From the NCBI RefSeq assembly GCF_017875275.1, contig NZ_JAGGML010000001.1, forward strand, positions 2,997,001-3,061,000: a DNA stretch of 64,000 nt. The letters run 5' to 3'. Position 1 is the stretch's first letter, and each line of letters opens with the position of its first letter. Shown in pieces: positions 27,302 to 36,236 of this stretch. The DNA is from Xanthobacter flavus (GTDB lineage Bacteria; Pseudomonadota; Alphaproteobacteria; Rhizobiales; Xanthobacteraceae). The notes under the pieces were generated by a model. The model was not told where the DNA came from, made no database searches, and was given only the letters and a program-made list of their open reading frames with translations. A program made the position numbers and the translations under genes.

Positions 27302-27419
27302 CCCCTCTCCCCTTGCGGGAGAGGGGCCGGGGGTGAGGGGCCGGCCGTATCCGCATAACTGGCTGCGGGACGGCGCAGACATACCCCTCACCCCGTCCCT
27401 CTCCCGCAAGGGGAGAGGG
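27302..27419. repeat. Large intergenic inverted repeat, CCCCTCTCCC-type
   Basis: Arms at 27302-27340 and 27384-27419 are near-perfect reverse complements sharing 'CTCTCCCGCAAGGGGAGAGG'. The first arm also contains a smaller hairpin around TTGCGGG. The 118-bp element lies between the acyl-CoA dehydrogenase gene and mmsB. Similar pyrimidine-rich palindromes are common between genes in Rhizobiales. It could form a stable mRNA hairpin that separates mmsB from upstream genes or protects the transcript. Confidence 0.75.
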
Positions 27420-27428
27420 AGGTTTTCG

Positions 27429-28571
27429 CTAGTTCCCCTGCGCTATCAGCGCGCGGGCGACGATGAGGCGCATGATCTCGTTGGTGCCTTCGAGGATCTG
27501 GTGGACCCTGAGGTCGCGCACGATCTTCTCGATGCCGTAGTCGGCGAGATAGCCGTAGCCCCCGTGCATCTGCAGCGCGTCGTTGGCCACCTCGAAGCCG
27601 CGATCGGTGGCGATGCGCTTGGCCATGGCGCAGAGCTGGGTGGCATCCGGCGCCTTGGCATCCAGAGCGGCGGCTGCGCGCCAGAGGAAGGTGCGCGCGG
27701 CCTCCAGCTCGGTCGCCATGTCGGCGAGGCGGAACTGCAGCGCCTGGAACTCATCAAGGCGCTTTCCGAAGGCCTTGCGCTCGCGCATGTAGGACAGCGC
27801 CTTCTCCAGCGCCGCCTGCGCCCCGCCCAGCGAGCAGGCGCCGATGTTCAGCCGGCCGCCGTCGAGCCCGGCCATGGCGATCCTGAAGCCCTCGCCCTCC
27901 TCGCCCAGCCGGTTCTCCACCGGCACCTTGACGCCCTCGAAGGTGACGGTGCGGGTGGGCTGCACGTTCCAGCCCATCTTGCGCTCGTTGGCGCCGAAGG
28001 ACAGGCCCGGCGCGCCCGCTTCGATGACGAGAGTGGAGATGCCCTTCGGCCCGTCGCCGCCGGTGCGCACCATCACCACATAGATGTCGGAGGAGCCGGC
28101 ACCGGAGATGAACTGCTTCTGGCCATCGACGATGTAATGGTCGCCGTTGCGCACCGCCTTGGTCTTCAGCGCCGCCGCGTCCGATCCCGCGCCGGGCTCG
28201 GTGAGGCAGTAGGAGGCGAAATGCTCCATGCTGGCGAGGCGCGGCACCCACTTCCTGCGCTGGGTGTCGTCGCCGAAACGGTCGATCATCCAGGTCGACA
28301 TGTTGTGGATGGAGAGATAGGCCGAGGTGCCGGGGCAGCCGGTGGCGAGCTGCTCGAAGATGAGCGCCGCATCGAGGCGGGTGAGGCCCGAGCCGCCCAC
28401 ATCCTCCTTCACATAGATGCCACCCATGCCGAGCGCCGCGGCGGCGCGCAACTGCTCGACGGGGAAATGCTTCTTCTCGTCCCATTCCACGGCGTAGGGC
28501 GCGATCTGCTCATTGGCGAAATCGCGCGCCATGTCGCGGATGGCGATCTGGTCCTCGGAGAGCGTGAACAT
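27429..28571 (-). CDS. Isobutyryl-CoA dehydrogenase-like acyl-CoA dehydrogenase
   Basis: The 380-residue FAD enzyme shows acyl-CoA dehydrogenase signatures: 'YCLTEPGAGSDAAALKTKA' near 125, 'MRERKAFGKRLDEFQALQF' near 255, 'QMHGGYGYLADYGIEKIVRD' near 340 and the catalytic Glu in 'LEGTNEIMR'. Its neighbours mmsA and mmsB point to the isobutyryl-CoA step of valine catabolism (ACAD8 type). The start lies 1 bp after the toxin gene's stop. The upstream bases have no purine-rich ribosome site, so translation may be coupled to the toxin gene. Short-chain acyl-CoA dehydrogenase is the alternative. Confidence 0.9.
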   Translation of the reverse strand: MFTLSEDQIAIRDMARDFANEQIAPYAVEWDEKKHFPVEQLRAAAALGMGGIYVKEDVGGSGLTRLDAALIFEQLATGCPGTSAYLSIHNMSTWMIDRFGDDTQRRKWVPRLASMEHFASYCLTEPGAGSDAAALKTKAVRNGDHYIVDGQKQFISGAGSSDIYVVMVRTGGDGPKGISTLVIEAGAPGLSFGANERKMGWNVQPTRTVTFEGVKVPVENRLGEEGEGFRIAMAGLDGGRLNIGACSLGGAQAALEKALSYMRERKAFGKRLDEFQALQFRLADMATELEAARTFLWRAAAALDAKAPDATQLCAMAKRIATDRGFEVANDALQMHGGYGYLADYGIEKIVRDLRVHQILEGTNEIMRLIVARALIAQGN

Positions 28572-28572
28572 G

Positions 28573-28998
28573 TCAGGAGCGCCAGTCGGAGAGGGGGAGG
28601 ATCGGGGGAAGGTCCGTCTGGCCGGCCGTCTTGCGCGCGAGGCGTTCGTCGGCGGTCAGGAATGGACAGTCCATTTCGCGCGCGAGACTGAGGTAGACGC
28701 AATCATAGATAGGATGGTCAAGCCGGAAGGACAGCTCGATCGCGGGTGGAAGCAGAGGCTCGACCGGAAACAGCCGCTGGAAGAATGGCGGCAGCTGCGC
28801 GTTGATGTGGATGGCGTCTTCTACCGTCATGGCCCCTGCGCGCTTTTTCTTCCAAAGGGCATTGGCGACTTCCGACTGAACGAGCGTCGGCGCCAGAAGG
28901 CTCGCACCGGATATGAGGAGGGCGCGAGCCTCAGCGCGATCGCCTTCGTCGAAGAACCATTTCAGGGCGATGCTCGCATCGACCACAAAGCGGCTCAT
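28573..28998 (-). CDS. PIN-domain toxin (VapC/FitB type)
   Basis: The 141-residue PIN protein has the four acidic residues of an active ribonuclease: D7 ('FVVDASIALKWF'), E43 ('SEVANAL'), D99 ('YDCVYLSLA') and D117 ('TADERL'). It would cleave RNA, often tRNA, unless bound by its antitoxin. It overlaps the antitoxin gene by 4 bp and ends 1 bp before the acyl-CoA dehydrogenase gene. The intact site suggests that it is functional. Its position inside a catabolic operon is unusual. Confidence 0.9.
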   Translation of the reverse strand: MSRFVVDASIALKWFFDEGDRAEARALLISGASLLAPTLVQSEVANALWKKKRAGAMTVEDAIHINAQLPPFFQRLFPVEPLLPPAIELSFRLDHPIYDCVYLSLAREMDCPFLTADERLARKTAGQTDLPPILPLSDWRS

Positions 28999-29219
28999 TC
29001 AAGACCTTCGCGGATTTCATTGAGGGACAGAGCAGGGGAAGGCTTGGTTCTGGCCAGAAAATACTCGGACACTGCCACCCGCTCCGCCGGCGTATAGGGC
29101 CGGTTCTTCTCAAGGAGGTTGCGGATTTCCTGCTCCAGCGAGATCCCGTTCCGCTTCGCCCGCTCCCGGTAGACGTTGAGGGTCTCGTCGGGAATGTTGC
29201 GGATCAGCACCTGGGCCAT
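28995..29219 (-). CDS. Ribbon-helix-helix antitoxin (FitA-like)
   Basis: The 74-residue protein starts with a ribbon-helix-helix ('AQVLIRNIPDETLNVYRERA', 'GISLEQEIRNLLEKN') as in FitA/Arc-type antitoxins; the remaining 35 residues would wrap the PIN toxin. AGGAGGG precedes the ATG. A perfect 16+16 inverted repeat lies 16 bp upstream of the start, the expected operator for autorepression by the complex. The stop overlaps the toxin start (ATGA). Confidence 0.9.
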   Translation of the reverse strand: MAQVLIRNIPDETLNVYRERAKRNGISLEQEIRNLLEKNRPYTPAERVAVSEYFLARTKPSPALSLNEIREGLE

Positions 29220-29234
29220 GGCGCCCTCCTTTAC

Positions 29235-29270
29235 TCATTTCGTGCTATCAAAAATGATAGCACGAAATGA
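29235..29270 (-). promoter_or_regulatory. Toxin-antitoxin operator: perfect 16-bp inverted repeat
   Basis: TCATTTCGTGCTATCA and TGATAGCACGAAATGA flank an AAAA spacer, just before the antitoxin ribosome site. The inner octamers TGCTATCA and TGATAGCA are, as I recall, the same half-sites bound by gonococcal FitA, though there they are spaced more widely. TATCAT within the repeat on the coding strand could be part of a -10. The region also lies just downstream of mmsA, so it may control an internal promoter. Confidence 0.82.
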
Positions 29271-29293
29271 GGGCCGCAAGGAGAGGCGCAGCC

Positions 29294-30790
<1,497 letters not shown>

Positions 30791-30940
30791 GATGCGGTTC
30801 CTTCTTGGGAAATGCGTTTCCAGACGAGGGCCGCCGCTTCCCGGCAGCGTTCGTTGGCCGGCACACTGCCCTATCTTTTTGTGCACAGCTACGGCAATCT
30901 CCGCACCGTTGATGTGCGCCCTTTCACAGTCCCGAGAGCC

Positions 30941-31861
30941 ATGCCCGGTAGCGATTTCGAGTGGTCCGACCTCACCTTCTTCCTCGCGGTGGCGCGCGCC
31001 GGGCGGCTGACCGTGGCGGCGGCGCGGCTGAAGGTGGAGCATTCCACGGTGAGCCGGCGCATCGCCGCGCTGGAAGCGGCGCTGGGGGCCAAGCTGTTCG
31101 ACCGGCATCCCCACGGCTATGCGCTCACCGCGGCCGGGGATCGCCTGCTCGCCGCCGCCGAGGGCATGGAGACATTGGCCCTCTCCGCCCAGGGGGAGAT
31201 CGCCGGCGCGGACCTCGGCGTCTCGGGCACGGTGCGGATCGGCGCGCCGGACGGATTCGGCACCTTCTTCCTCGCCCCGCGCATCGGTGCGCTGTCGGAT
31301 CTTCATCCGGGGCTGGACATCCAGCTCCTCGCCATGCCCCGCCTGTTTTCCCTGTCCAAGCGCGAGGCGGACATCGCCATCTCGCTGTCGCGGCCGAAGG
31401 AGGGGCGGCTGCATGCGCGCAAGCTCACGGACTACCGGCTCGGCCTCTATGCGGCCCGCGCCTATCTGGAGAAACACGGCGCCATCGAGAGCCGCGCCGC
31501 TCTCCAGCGTCACCGCTTCATCGGCTATGTGGATGATCTGATCTACGCGCCGGAGCTGGACTATGTGCCGCTCGTGGCCAAGGACCTCAGGGTCCGCCTG
31601 AAAAGCTCCAGCCTCGTCGCCCAGATGACGGCGACCCGCGCGGGGGCCGGCGTGTGCGTGCTCCCGTGCTTCATGGCCGACCTGTTCGCGGGCGCGGGGC
31701 CGGACGCGCTGGTCCCCATCCTGCCCCAGGAGGTGGGCCTGACGCGCACCTTCTGGCTTCTCACCCACGCCGACACCCGCGACCTCGCCCGCATCCGCGT
31801 CGCCGCCGACTTTATCGCCGAGGCGGCACAGAAGGGGCGCGCGGTGCTGATGCCGGGGTGA
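30941..31861 (+). CDS. LysR-family regulator, probably of valine catabolism
   Basis: The 306-residue protein has a LysR winged helix ('[20 protein letters not shown]', '[19 protein letters not shown]') and an effector domain starting near '[19 protein letters not shown]'. The latter phrase is typical of the subgroup with short-chain acid or aldehyde dehydrogenase targets. Divergent placement from mmsA, with 150 bp between, suggests that it controls that operon. In pseudomonads the regulator here (MmsR) is AraC-type, so this would be a different solution. The ATG at 30941 is chosen by domain position. Confidence 0.88.
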   Translation: MPGSDFEWSDLTFFLAVARAGRLTVAAARLKVEHSTVSRRIAALEAALGAKLFDRHPHGYALTAAGDRLLAAAEGMETLALSAQGEIAGADLGVSGTVRIGAPDGFGTFFLAPRIGALSDLHPGLDIQLLAMPRLFSLSKREADIAISLSRPKEGRLHARKLTDYRLGLYAARAYLEKHGAIESRAALQRHRFIGYVDDLIYAPELDYVPLVAKDLRVRLKSSSLVAQMTATRAGAGVCVLPCFMADLFAGAGPDALVPILPQEVGLTRTFWLLTHADTRDLARIRVAADFIAEAAQKGRAVLMPG

Positions 31862-31869
31862 GGACGGCG

Positions 31870-32400
31870 CTACTTCAGGCGCCAATACTGGTCGGACGGC
31901 CCTCCGGCCACCTCGCACGTCGCAAGCTGGAGCGGCGCGCCGTTGGCGGTGGCGGGGCCCCCGCGCACATCGAGACAGAGGCCGGACAACTTGTGGCGGA
32001 TCAGCCCTTCCTTCGTGAACTGCCACTGCTGGTCGGTGGTCGAGCCGTTGGGGTTCCGCCCCGACATCTCGCAATCATAAAGGATCAGCGCCGTTCCGGC
32101 CTTGATGCCGGGGGCGCCGGGCACGTCGATGCACTTGCCGGAGAGGGCGTTGCGGATGAAGCCCTGCGGCAGGACTTCCCACATCTGGTCGGTGGGCGTC
32201 CCGTTGGGGTTCAGCGCGCCGAACTCGCAGGTATAAAGGATCAGCGGCGCGCCATTCTTGACGCCGGGTGCGCCGGACACGTCGATGCACTTGCCGGACA
32301 GCTGGTTGACGATGAACCTTGTCTGAGCGCTCGCCTCGCCCGCGCAGAAGAGCCCCGCCATCGACAGCGCGGCGGCGAACAGCCATCCACCGAATTTCAT
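31870..32400 (-). CDS. Secreted ricin-type beta-trefoil protein
   Basis: The 176-residue protein has a signal peptide ('[21 protein letters not shown]', cleavage after 'ASA') and then three beta-trefoil repeats. Each has a 'LSGKCIDV'-type start and a QxW end ('DQMWEV', 'DQQWQF', 'DQYWRL'). The trefoil fills the protein: no enzyme domain is attached. It may bind carbohydrate in the periplasm or outside. GGGGGA precedes the ATG. It converges on the LysR gene and is divergent from rpmB. Confidence 0.9.
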   Translation of the reverse strand: MKFGGWLFAAALSMAGLFCAGEASAQTRFIVNQLSGKCIDVSGAPGVKNGAPLILYTCEFGALNPNGTPTDQMWEVLPQGFIRNALSGKCIDVPGAPGIKAGTALILYDCEMSGRNPNGSTTDQQWQFTKEGLIRHKLSGLCLDVRGGPATANGAPLQLATCEVAGGPSDQYWRLK

Positions 32401-32506
32401 GAAATCCCCCAATTCCACGCCACGCGGCCGATGCTGCCATGTTCCCCAGCTTCGCCGTGGCGCGCTTCCATACCAAGCTTCGCAGGGGGAGGATATGCCC
32501 CGCACC

Positions 32507-32535
32507 TTGACTGGCTTCCCCTCTCACCCTATACG
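32507..32535 (+). promoter_or_regulatory. Promoter of rpmB
   Basis: TTGACT (32507-32512) and TATACG (32530-32535) are 17 bp apart, giving an mRNA leader of about 85 bases before the rpmB start at 32626. No ribosomal-protein binding structure was recognised in the leader. Confidence 0.65.
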
Positions 32536-32625
32536 AGCCGCTTCCCGATAGAGCGGGTGAGTGCACGCGGGTCTGCTGGCCCCGACGCGTTCCCCGCGCC
32601 ATACGAAGAAAAAAGGACTTTCGCC

Positions 32626-32922
32626 ATGTCCCGGCGGTGTGACCTGACCGGCAAGGGGGTTCAGAGCGGCAACCTCGTGAGCCACTCGAACCGCAAGACC
32701 AAGCGCCGGTTCCTGCCGAACCTGTGCAACGTGACGCTGGAGAGCGAGACGCTGAAGCGTTCCGTGCGCCTGCGCATCAGCGCCAACGCGCTGAAGAGCG
32801 TGGACCATCGCGGTGGCCTCGACGCTTTCCTCGTCAAGGCGCGCGACGAGGAGCTGTCTCCCGTCGCCCTCGACCTCAAGCGCCAGATCGCCAAGGCCGT
32901 CGCCGCCGCTGCCGCGGCCTGA
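32626..32922 (+). CDS. rpmB: 50S ribosomal protein L28
   Basis: The 98-residue protein has the L28 signature '[20 protein letters not shown]' followed by '[15 protein letters not shown]'. It ends in an alphaproteobacterial helical extension and an Ala run. AAAAGGACTT precedes the ATG. It has its own promoter (32507) and a strong terminator (32950), so it is a single-gene unit. The 'CDLTGKG' Cys is kept, but the second pair of a zinc-binding version is not obvious. Confidence 0.97.
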   Translation: MSRRCDLTGKGVQSGNLVSHSNRKTKRRFLPNLCNVTLESETLKRSVRLRISANALKSVDHRGGLDAFLVKARDEELSPVALDLKRQIAKAVAAAAAA

Positions 32923-32949
32923 GCTTTCGGTTTTCCGAGACGTTTTGAA

Positions 32950-32975
32950 CCGCGGACGGCAACGTCCGCGGTTTT
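32950..32975 (+). terminator. Rho-independent terminator of rpmB
   Basis: A perfect 9-bp stem CCGCGGACG / CGTCCGCGG (32950-32958, 32963-32971) closes a GCAA tetraloop and is followed by TTTTT. It also sits just past the stop of the membrane protein gene on the other strand. Confidence 0.93.
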
Positions 32976-32990
32976 TCGTCGTGGGTGCTT

Positions 32991-33461
32991 TCAGCGGAGG
33001 GGCGTGTCGCCGCCCGCGCTGCGCCCGGCAACGGCCCAGTAGGCCAGACCCCCGCCGACACCGGCGATGAGGAGGTCGGCCGTCACCCGGACCAGCAGCG
33101 GGTCGCCGAGGGAATCGGTGACGAGGGAGAAGCCCAGCCAGCCGGCCGCGGCCCAGATCGCGCCGGCCGCCCCATGGGCCAGCGGGTGACGCAGGCGTTT
33201 GCGTTCCGAAACGGCGATCCACACCAGCGCCGGCGGGAGCCCGCAGACGGCGGCGAGCAGATAGGCGAAGCCGGCGGAGGCGATCGCAACACCATAATAA
33301 AGCGCCAGCCCTTCGGGAGCGCCGGGCGCGGGCGCGATCCGATCCATGGCGGCGCCCACAAGCGGCAGAAGGCTCACCGTGACGAGGACGGACGCGAGAT
33401 AAGCCAGCACCAGACGAACCACGCGCCGCGGCGCACCGGGTTCGTCCGCGGCTGGGCTCAT
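32991..33461 (-). CDS. Four-helix membrane protein of unknown function
   Basis: The 156-residue protein has four hydrophobic segments and ends 'LIAGVGGGLAYWAVAGRSAGG'. The same ending is present in the preceding gene product, so the two look like tandem paralogs. The start ATGA overlaps that gene's stop. No known family is recognised. The region between the helices 3 and 4 ('TDSLGDPLLVRV') faces one side and might interact with the partner. Function is unknown; a two-protein membrane complex is an inference. Confidence 0.75.
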   Translation of the reverse strand: MSPAADEPGAPRRVVRLVLAYLASVLVTVSLLPLVGAAMDRIAPAPGAPEGLALYYGVAIASAGFAYLLAAVCGLPPALVWIAVSERKRLRHPLAHGAAGAIWAAAGWLGFSLVTDSLGDPLLVRVTADLLIAGVGGGLAYWAVAGRSAGGDTPLR

Positions 33462-33994
33462 CGGGATGGCGACTCAGGCGAGGGGGGAGGAAGCCGCGGC
33501 TGCTGCGGAGGCGGCGGCAGCGCGCCGGCCCGCTCGGCGGGGGAGCGCAGGATGGGCTTGAAGAAGCCCGCCGTGGAGCCCGCCACCAGCCAGTAGGCGA
33601 GGCCGCCCGCAAGGCCGGCCGCCACCACATAGAAGGGATCGCTCGCCACGAGAGCCGAGCCGTCGGACGGCGCGAAGAGCTGGGCACCGATCCAGGCCGA
33701 GACCACGCCATTGGCCGCGTGGAACATCCACGAGCGGATGGCGAAGGCCTCCGAGAACAGGATGCCCACGGCCGCCACCAGCCACATGAGCATCAGCAGC
33801 ATGAACAGCACCACCACTGTGGTGACGATGGCCACGATGAAGCCCAGCGCCCGGTCGCCGGGATCGGCGGCGGTGAACAGCGAGCCGATGCGCCACTCCC
33901 CGATGAGGATCACGCACGCCCCCGCGATGACCGAGGCGAAATAGCCGAGCGGCACGAGAACGAAGCGCAGCAGCAGGCGGACGAGGTTGTCCAT
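33458..33994 (-). CDS. Four-helix membrane protein, paralog of the next gene
   Basis: The 178-residue protein has four membrane segments, then a Pro-rich cytoplasmic tail ('PPPPQQPRLPPPSPESPS'). The fourth helix 'AAGLAGGLAYWLVAGSTAG' closely matches that of the downstream gene product. The ATG at 33994 starts directly with an amphipathic segment. It is 4 bp after the VOC gene on the same strand, so those three may be cotranscribed. The family is not recognised. Confidence 0.75.
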   Translation of the reverse strand: MDNLVRLLLRFVLVPLGYFASVIAGACVILIGEWRIGSLFTAADPGDRALGFIVAIVTTVVVLFMLLMLMWLVAAVGILFSEAFAIRSWMFHAANGVVSAWIGAQLFAPSDGSALVASDPFYVVAAGLAGGLAYWLVAGSTAGFFKPILRSPAERAGALPPPPQQPRLPPPSPESPSR

Positions 33995-33998
33995 GGGC

Positions 33999-34391
33999 TC
34001 AGGCAGCCTCGGGCAGGTGGCAGACGGCCTCCACGTTGAGCCCGTCCGGATCGAACACGAACGCCCCGTAATAATCGGGATGGTAATGCGGGCGCAGGCC
34101 CGGCGCGCCATTGTCCCGCGCGCCCGCGGCAAGGGCGGCGGCGTAGAAGGCATCCACCGCCGCCCGGTCCGTCGCGGCGAAGGCGAGATGCAGGTGCCCG
34201 GTGGCGACCGGCGCATCGCCGATCCAGAAGTCCGGCTTGCCGGAGCCGACCACGCCGAAGCCGATATAGGTATGGCCGCCCGGCGGGCTCACCTCCATCA
34301 GGATGCCGTAGCCGAGCGGGGCCAGCGCCGCGAGATAGAAGGCGCGGGAGCGCGCCACGTCGTGCACCGAAATCCCCACATGGTCGAGCAT
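33999..34391 (-). CDS. VOC-superfamily (glyoxalase-like) protein
   Basis: The 130-residue protein begins 'MLDHVGISVHDVARSRAFYLAALAPLG', the standard start of the VOC fold. It carries a second half with 'HLHLAFAATDRAAVDAFYAAAL' and ends 'FDPDGLNVEAVCH', where Glu and His are the usual metal ligands. H4, H68 and E122-type residues would form the site. It may be a dioxygenase, lyase or resistance protein; the substrate cannot be told. It follows rlmN on the same strand by 25 bp. Confidence 0.85.
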   Translation of the reverse strand: MLDHVGISVHDVARSRAFYLAALAPLGYGILMEVSPPGGHTYIGFGVVGSGKPDFWIGDAPVATGHLHLAFAATDRAAVDAFYAAALAAGARDNGAPGLRPHYHPDYYGAFVFDPDGLNVEAVCHLPEAA

Positions 34392-34416
34392 GGCAGCGTC
34401 TCCGAAGGGGCGGGGA

Positions 34417-35664
34417 CTACTCCTCCGCCTGGGCCATCATGGCGCGATAGGCGAGGCGCTCGCGGGCGGAGAGCTTCTCGCTCTCGCTCTTGAGCTGGCC
34501 GCAGGCGGCGAGGATGTCGCGCCCGCGCGGCGTGCGCACCGGGCTCGCGTAGCCGGCGCGGAACACGATGTCCGAGAAGCGCTCGATGGTTTCCCAGTCC
34601 GAGCACTCGTACTGCGTTCCGGGCCACGGGTTGAACGGAATGAGGTTGATCTTGGCTGGCACGCCTTCGAGCAGCTTCACCAATGCGCGCGCGTCGGCGG
34701 GCGAGTCGTTCACGCCCTTCAGCATGACGTATTCGAAGGTAATGCGCTTGGCGTTGGAGGCGGCCGGATAGGTGCGGCAGGCCTCCATCAGCTCCTTGAT
34801 GGGATACTTCTTGTTGATGGGCACCAGCACGTCGCGCAGATCGTCGCGCACGGCGTGCAGCGAGATGGCGAGCATGGGGCCGACTTCCGAGCCCAGGCGC
34901 TCGATCTCCGGCACCACGCCGGAGGTGGAGACGGTGATGCGCCTCTTGCCAAGGCCGAGGCCGTCGCCGTCCGAGAGGGTCTCGATGGCTTCCTTCACGC
35001 TGTCATAGGCATAGAGCGGCTCGCCCATGCCCATGAAGACGATGTTGGTGACCAGTCGGTCGCCCTCGGTGGGCAGGCCCGGACCCACCGCGCGGTCGCG
35101 GCCGGGATAATCGCCGAGCCGGTCGCGGGCCACCATCACCTGCGCCACGATCTCGGCGGCGGTGAGGTTGCGCACCAGGCGCTGGGTGCCGGTGTGGCAG
35201 AAGGAGCAGTTGAGGGTGCAGCCCACCTGCGAGGACACGCACAGCGTGCCGCGGTCGCTTTCGGGGATGTAGACCGTCTCGATGTCGTGGGGCCGCTCGC
35301 CCGGGTGATCGGCGGGGAAGCGCAGCAGCCATTTGCGGGTGCCGTCCTGCGAGACCTGCTCCGCCACGATCTCGGGACGGGCCAGCGTGTAGGCCTCCTC
35401 CAGCCGCGCGCGCAGGTGCTTGGAGACGTTGGTCATCTCCGAGAAGTCCTGGGCGCCGCGCAGGTAGATCCAGTGCCAGAGCTGGTTGACGCGCATGCGC
35501 CGGTCCGAGCCCTTCACGCCGATGGCATCGAGCGCGTCGCCCAGCTTGTCCCGGTCGAGGCCGATGAGGGAGGCGCGTGCGGGCGCGGCCTCGGACGCGA
35601 TGGGCGGCAGGGCGGTTTCAGGCGCGGGCGTGGCTTCAGGCATGGTTTCGAGCGTGGGCATCAT
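34417..35664 (-). CDS. rlmN: 23S rRNA/tRNA adenine C2-methyltransferase RlmN
   Basis: The roughly 415-residue radical-SAM enzyme methylates A2503 of 23S rRNA and A37 of some tRNAs. It has the cluster motif 'CTLNCSFC' (C149, C153, C156), the Cys in 'LCVSSQVG' (C142), '[17 protein letters not shown]' and the late resolving Cys in '[11 protein letters not shown]'. The first ~30 residues are Pro/Ala-rich. The start may be ATG 35664 or 35661, or the upstream GTG at 35673, which has GAGGG before it. It follows the ccm operon on the same strand. Confidence 0.95.
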   Translation of the reverse strand: MMPTLETMPEATPAPETALPPIASEAAPARASLIGLDRDKLGDALDAIGVKGSDRRMRVNQLWHWIYLRGAQDFSEMTNVSKHLRARLEEAYTLARPEIVAEQVSQDGTRKWLLRFPADHPGERPHDIETVYIPESDRGTLCVSSQVGCTLNCSFCHTGTQRLVRNLTAAEIVAQVMVARDRLGDYPGRDRAVGPGLPTEGDRLVTNIVFMGMGEPLYAYDSVKEAIETLSDGDGLGLGKRRITVSTSGVVPEIERLGSEVGPMLAISLHAVRDDLRDVLVPINKKYPIKELMEACRTYPAASNAKRITFEYVMLKGVNDSPADARALVKLLEGVPAKINLIPFNPWPGTQYECSDWETIERFSDIVFRAGYASPVRTPRGRDILAACGQLKSESEKLSARERLAYRAMMAQAEE

Positions 35665-35732
35665 CCGCCACACATAATCCCTCGCGGGCCGCGTTTCCAC
35701 GGGAAGAATGCGGGAGCCGCCCCGCGTCTGCC

Positions 35733-36236
35733 TCAGGGCTTGGTCGAGCCGGCCCCGTCGCCCTCGGCGAGCAGCGCCTTCAGCCGGGCCTCCTCGGCTG
35801 CCGAGAGCCGCGGTGCCGGGGGGGCGGCGCTGCGGCGACGCAAAGCGAGGACGGCGCCGAGGGCGCCCAGCACCAGCACGAGGATCGGCGCGCCCCAAAG
35901 GAGCGCATTGCGCCAGGACATGCGCGGGCGGAGCAGCACGAACTCGCCGTAGCGGGCCACCATGAAGTCCAGCACCTGGCTGTCGCTGTCGCCGGCCTTC
36001 AGCCGCTCGCGCACGATGAGGCGCAGGTCCTTCGCCAGCGGTGCGTCGGAATCGTCGATGGACTGGTTCTGGCAGACCATGCAGCGCAGCTCCGCCGAGA
36101 GCGTCCGCGCCCGGCTCTCCAGTGCCGGATCGCCCAGCACCTCGTCCGGCTGCACGGCGAAGGCCGGGGCGCCGAGGGTGAGGAGGATGAGGAGAGCGGC
36201 GAGGAGCGCGCGCAGGTTCGGTGCCATGGCGCTCAC
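35733..36236 (-). CDS. ccmH: Cytochrome c maturation protein CcmH
   Basis: The 167-residue periplasmic thiol reductase has a signal peptide ('[18 protein letters not shown]'), the redox motif '[11 protein letters not shown]' (C52, C55) and a membrane anchor near 110-130. It reduces apocytochrome c cysteines before heme attachment. The start overlaps ccmF (ATGA). It is the last gene of the ccmI-E-F-H (cycHJKL) operon. Confidence 0.95.
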   Translation of the reverse strand: MSAMAPNLRALLAALLILLTLGAPAFAVQPDEVLGDPALESRARTLSAELRCMVCQNQSIDDSDAPLAKDLRLIVRERLKAGDSDSQVLDFMVARYGEFVLLRPRMSWRNALLWGAPILVLVLGALGAVLALRRRSAAPPAPRLSAAEEARLKALLAEGDGAGSTKP

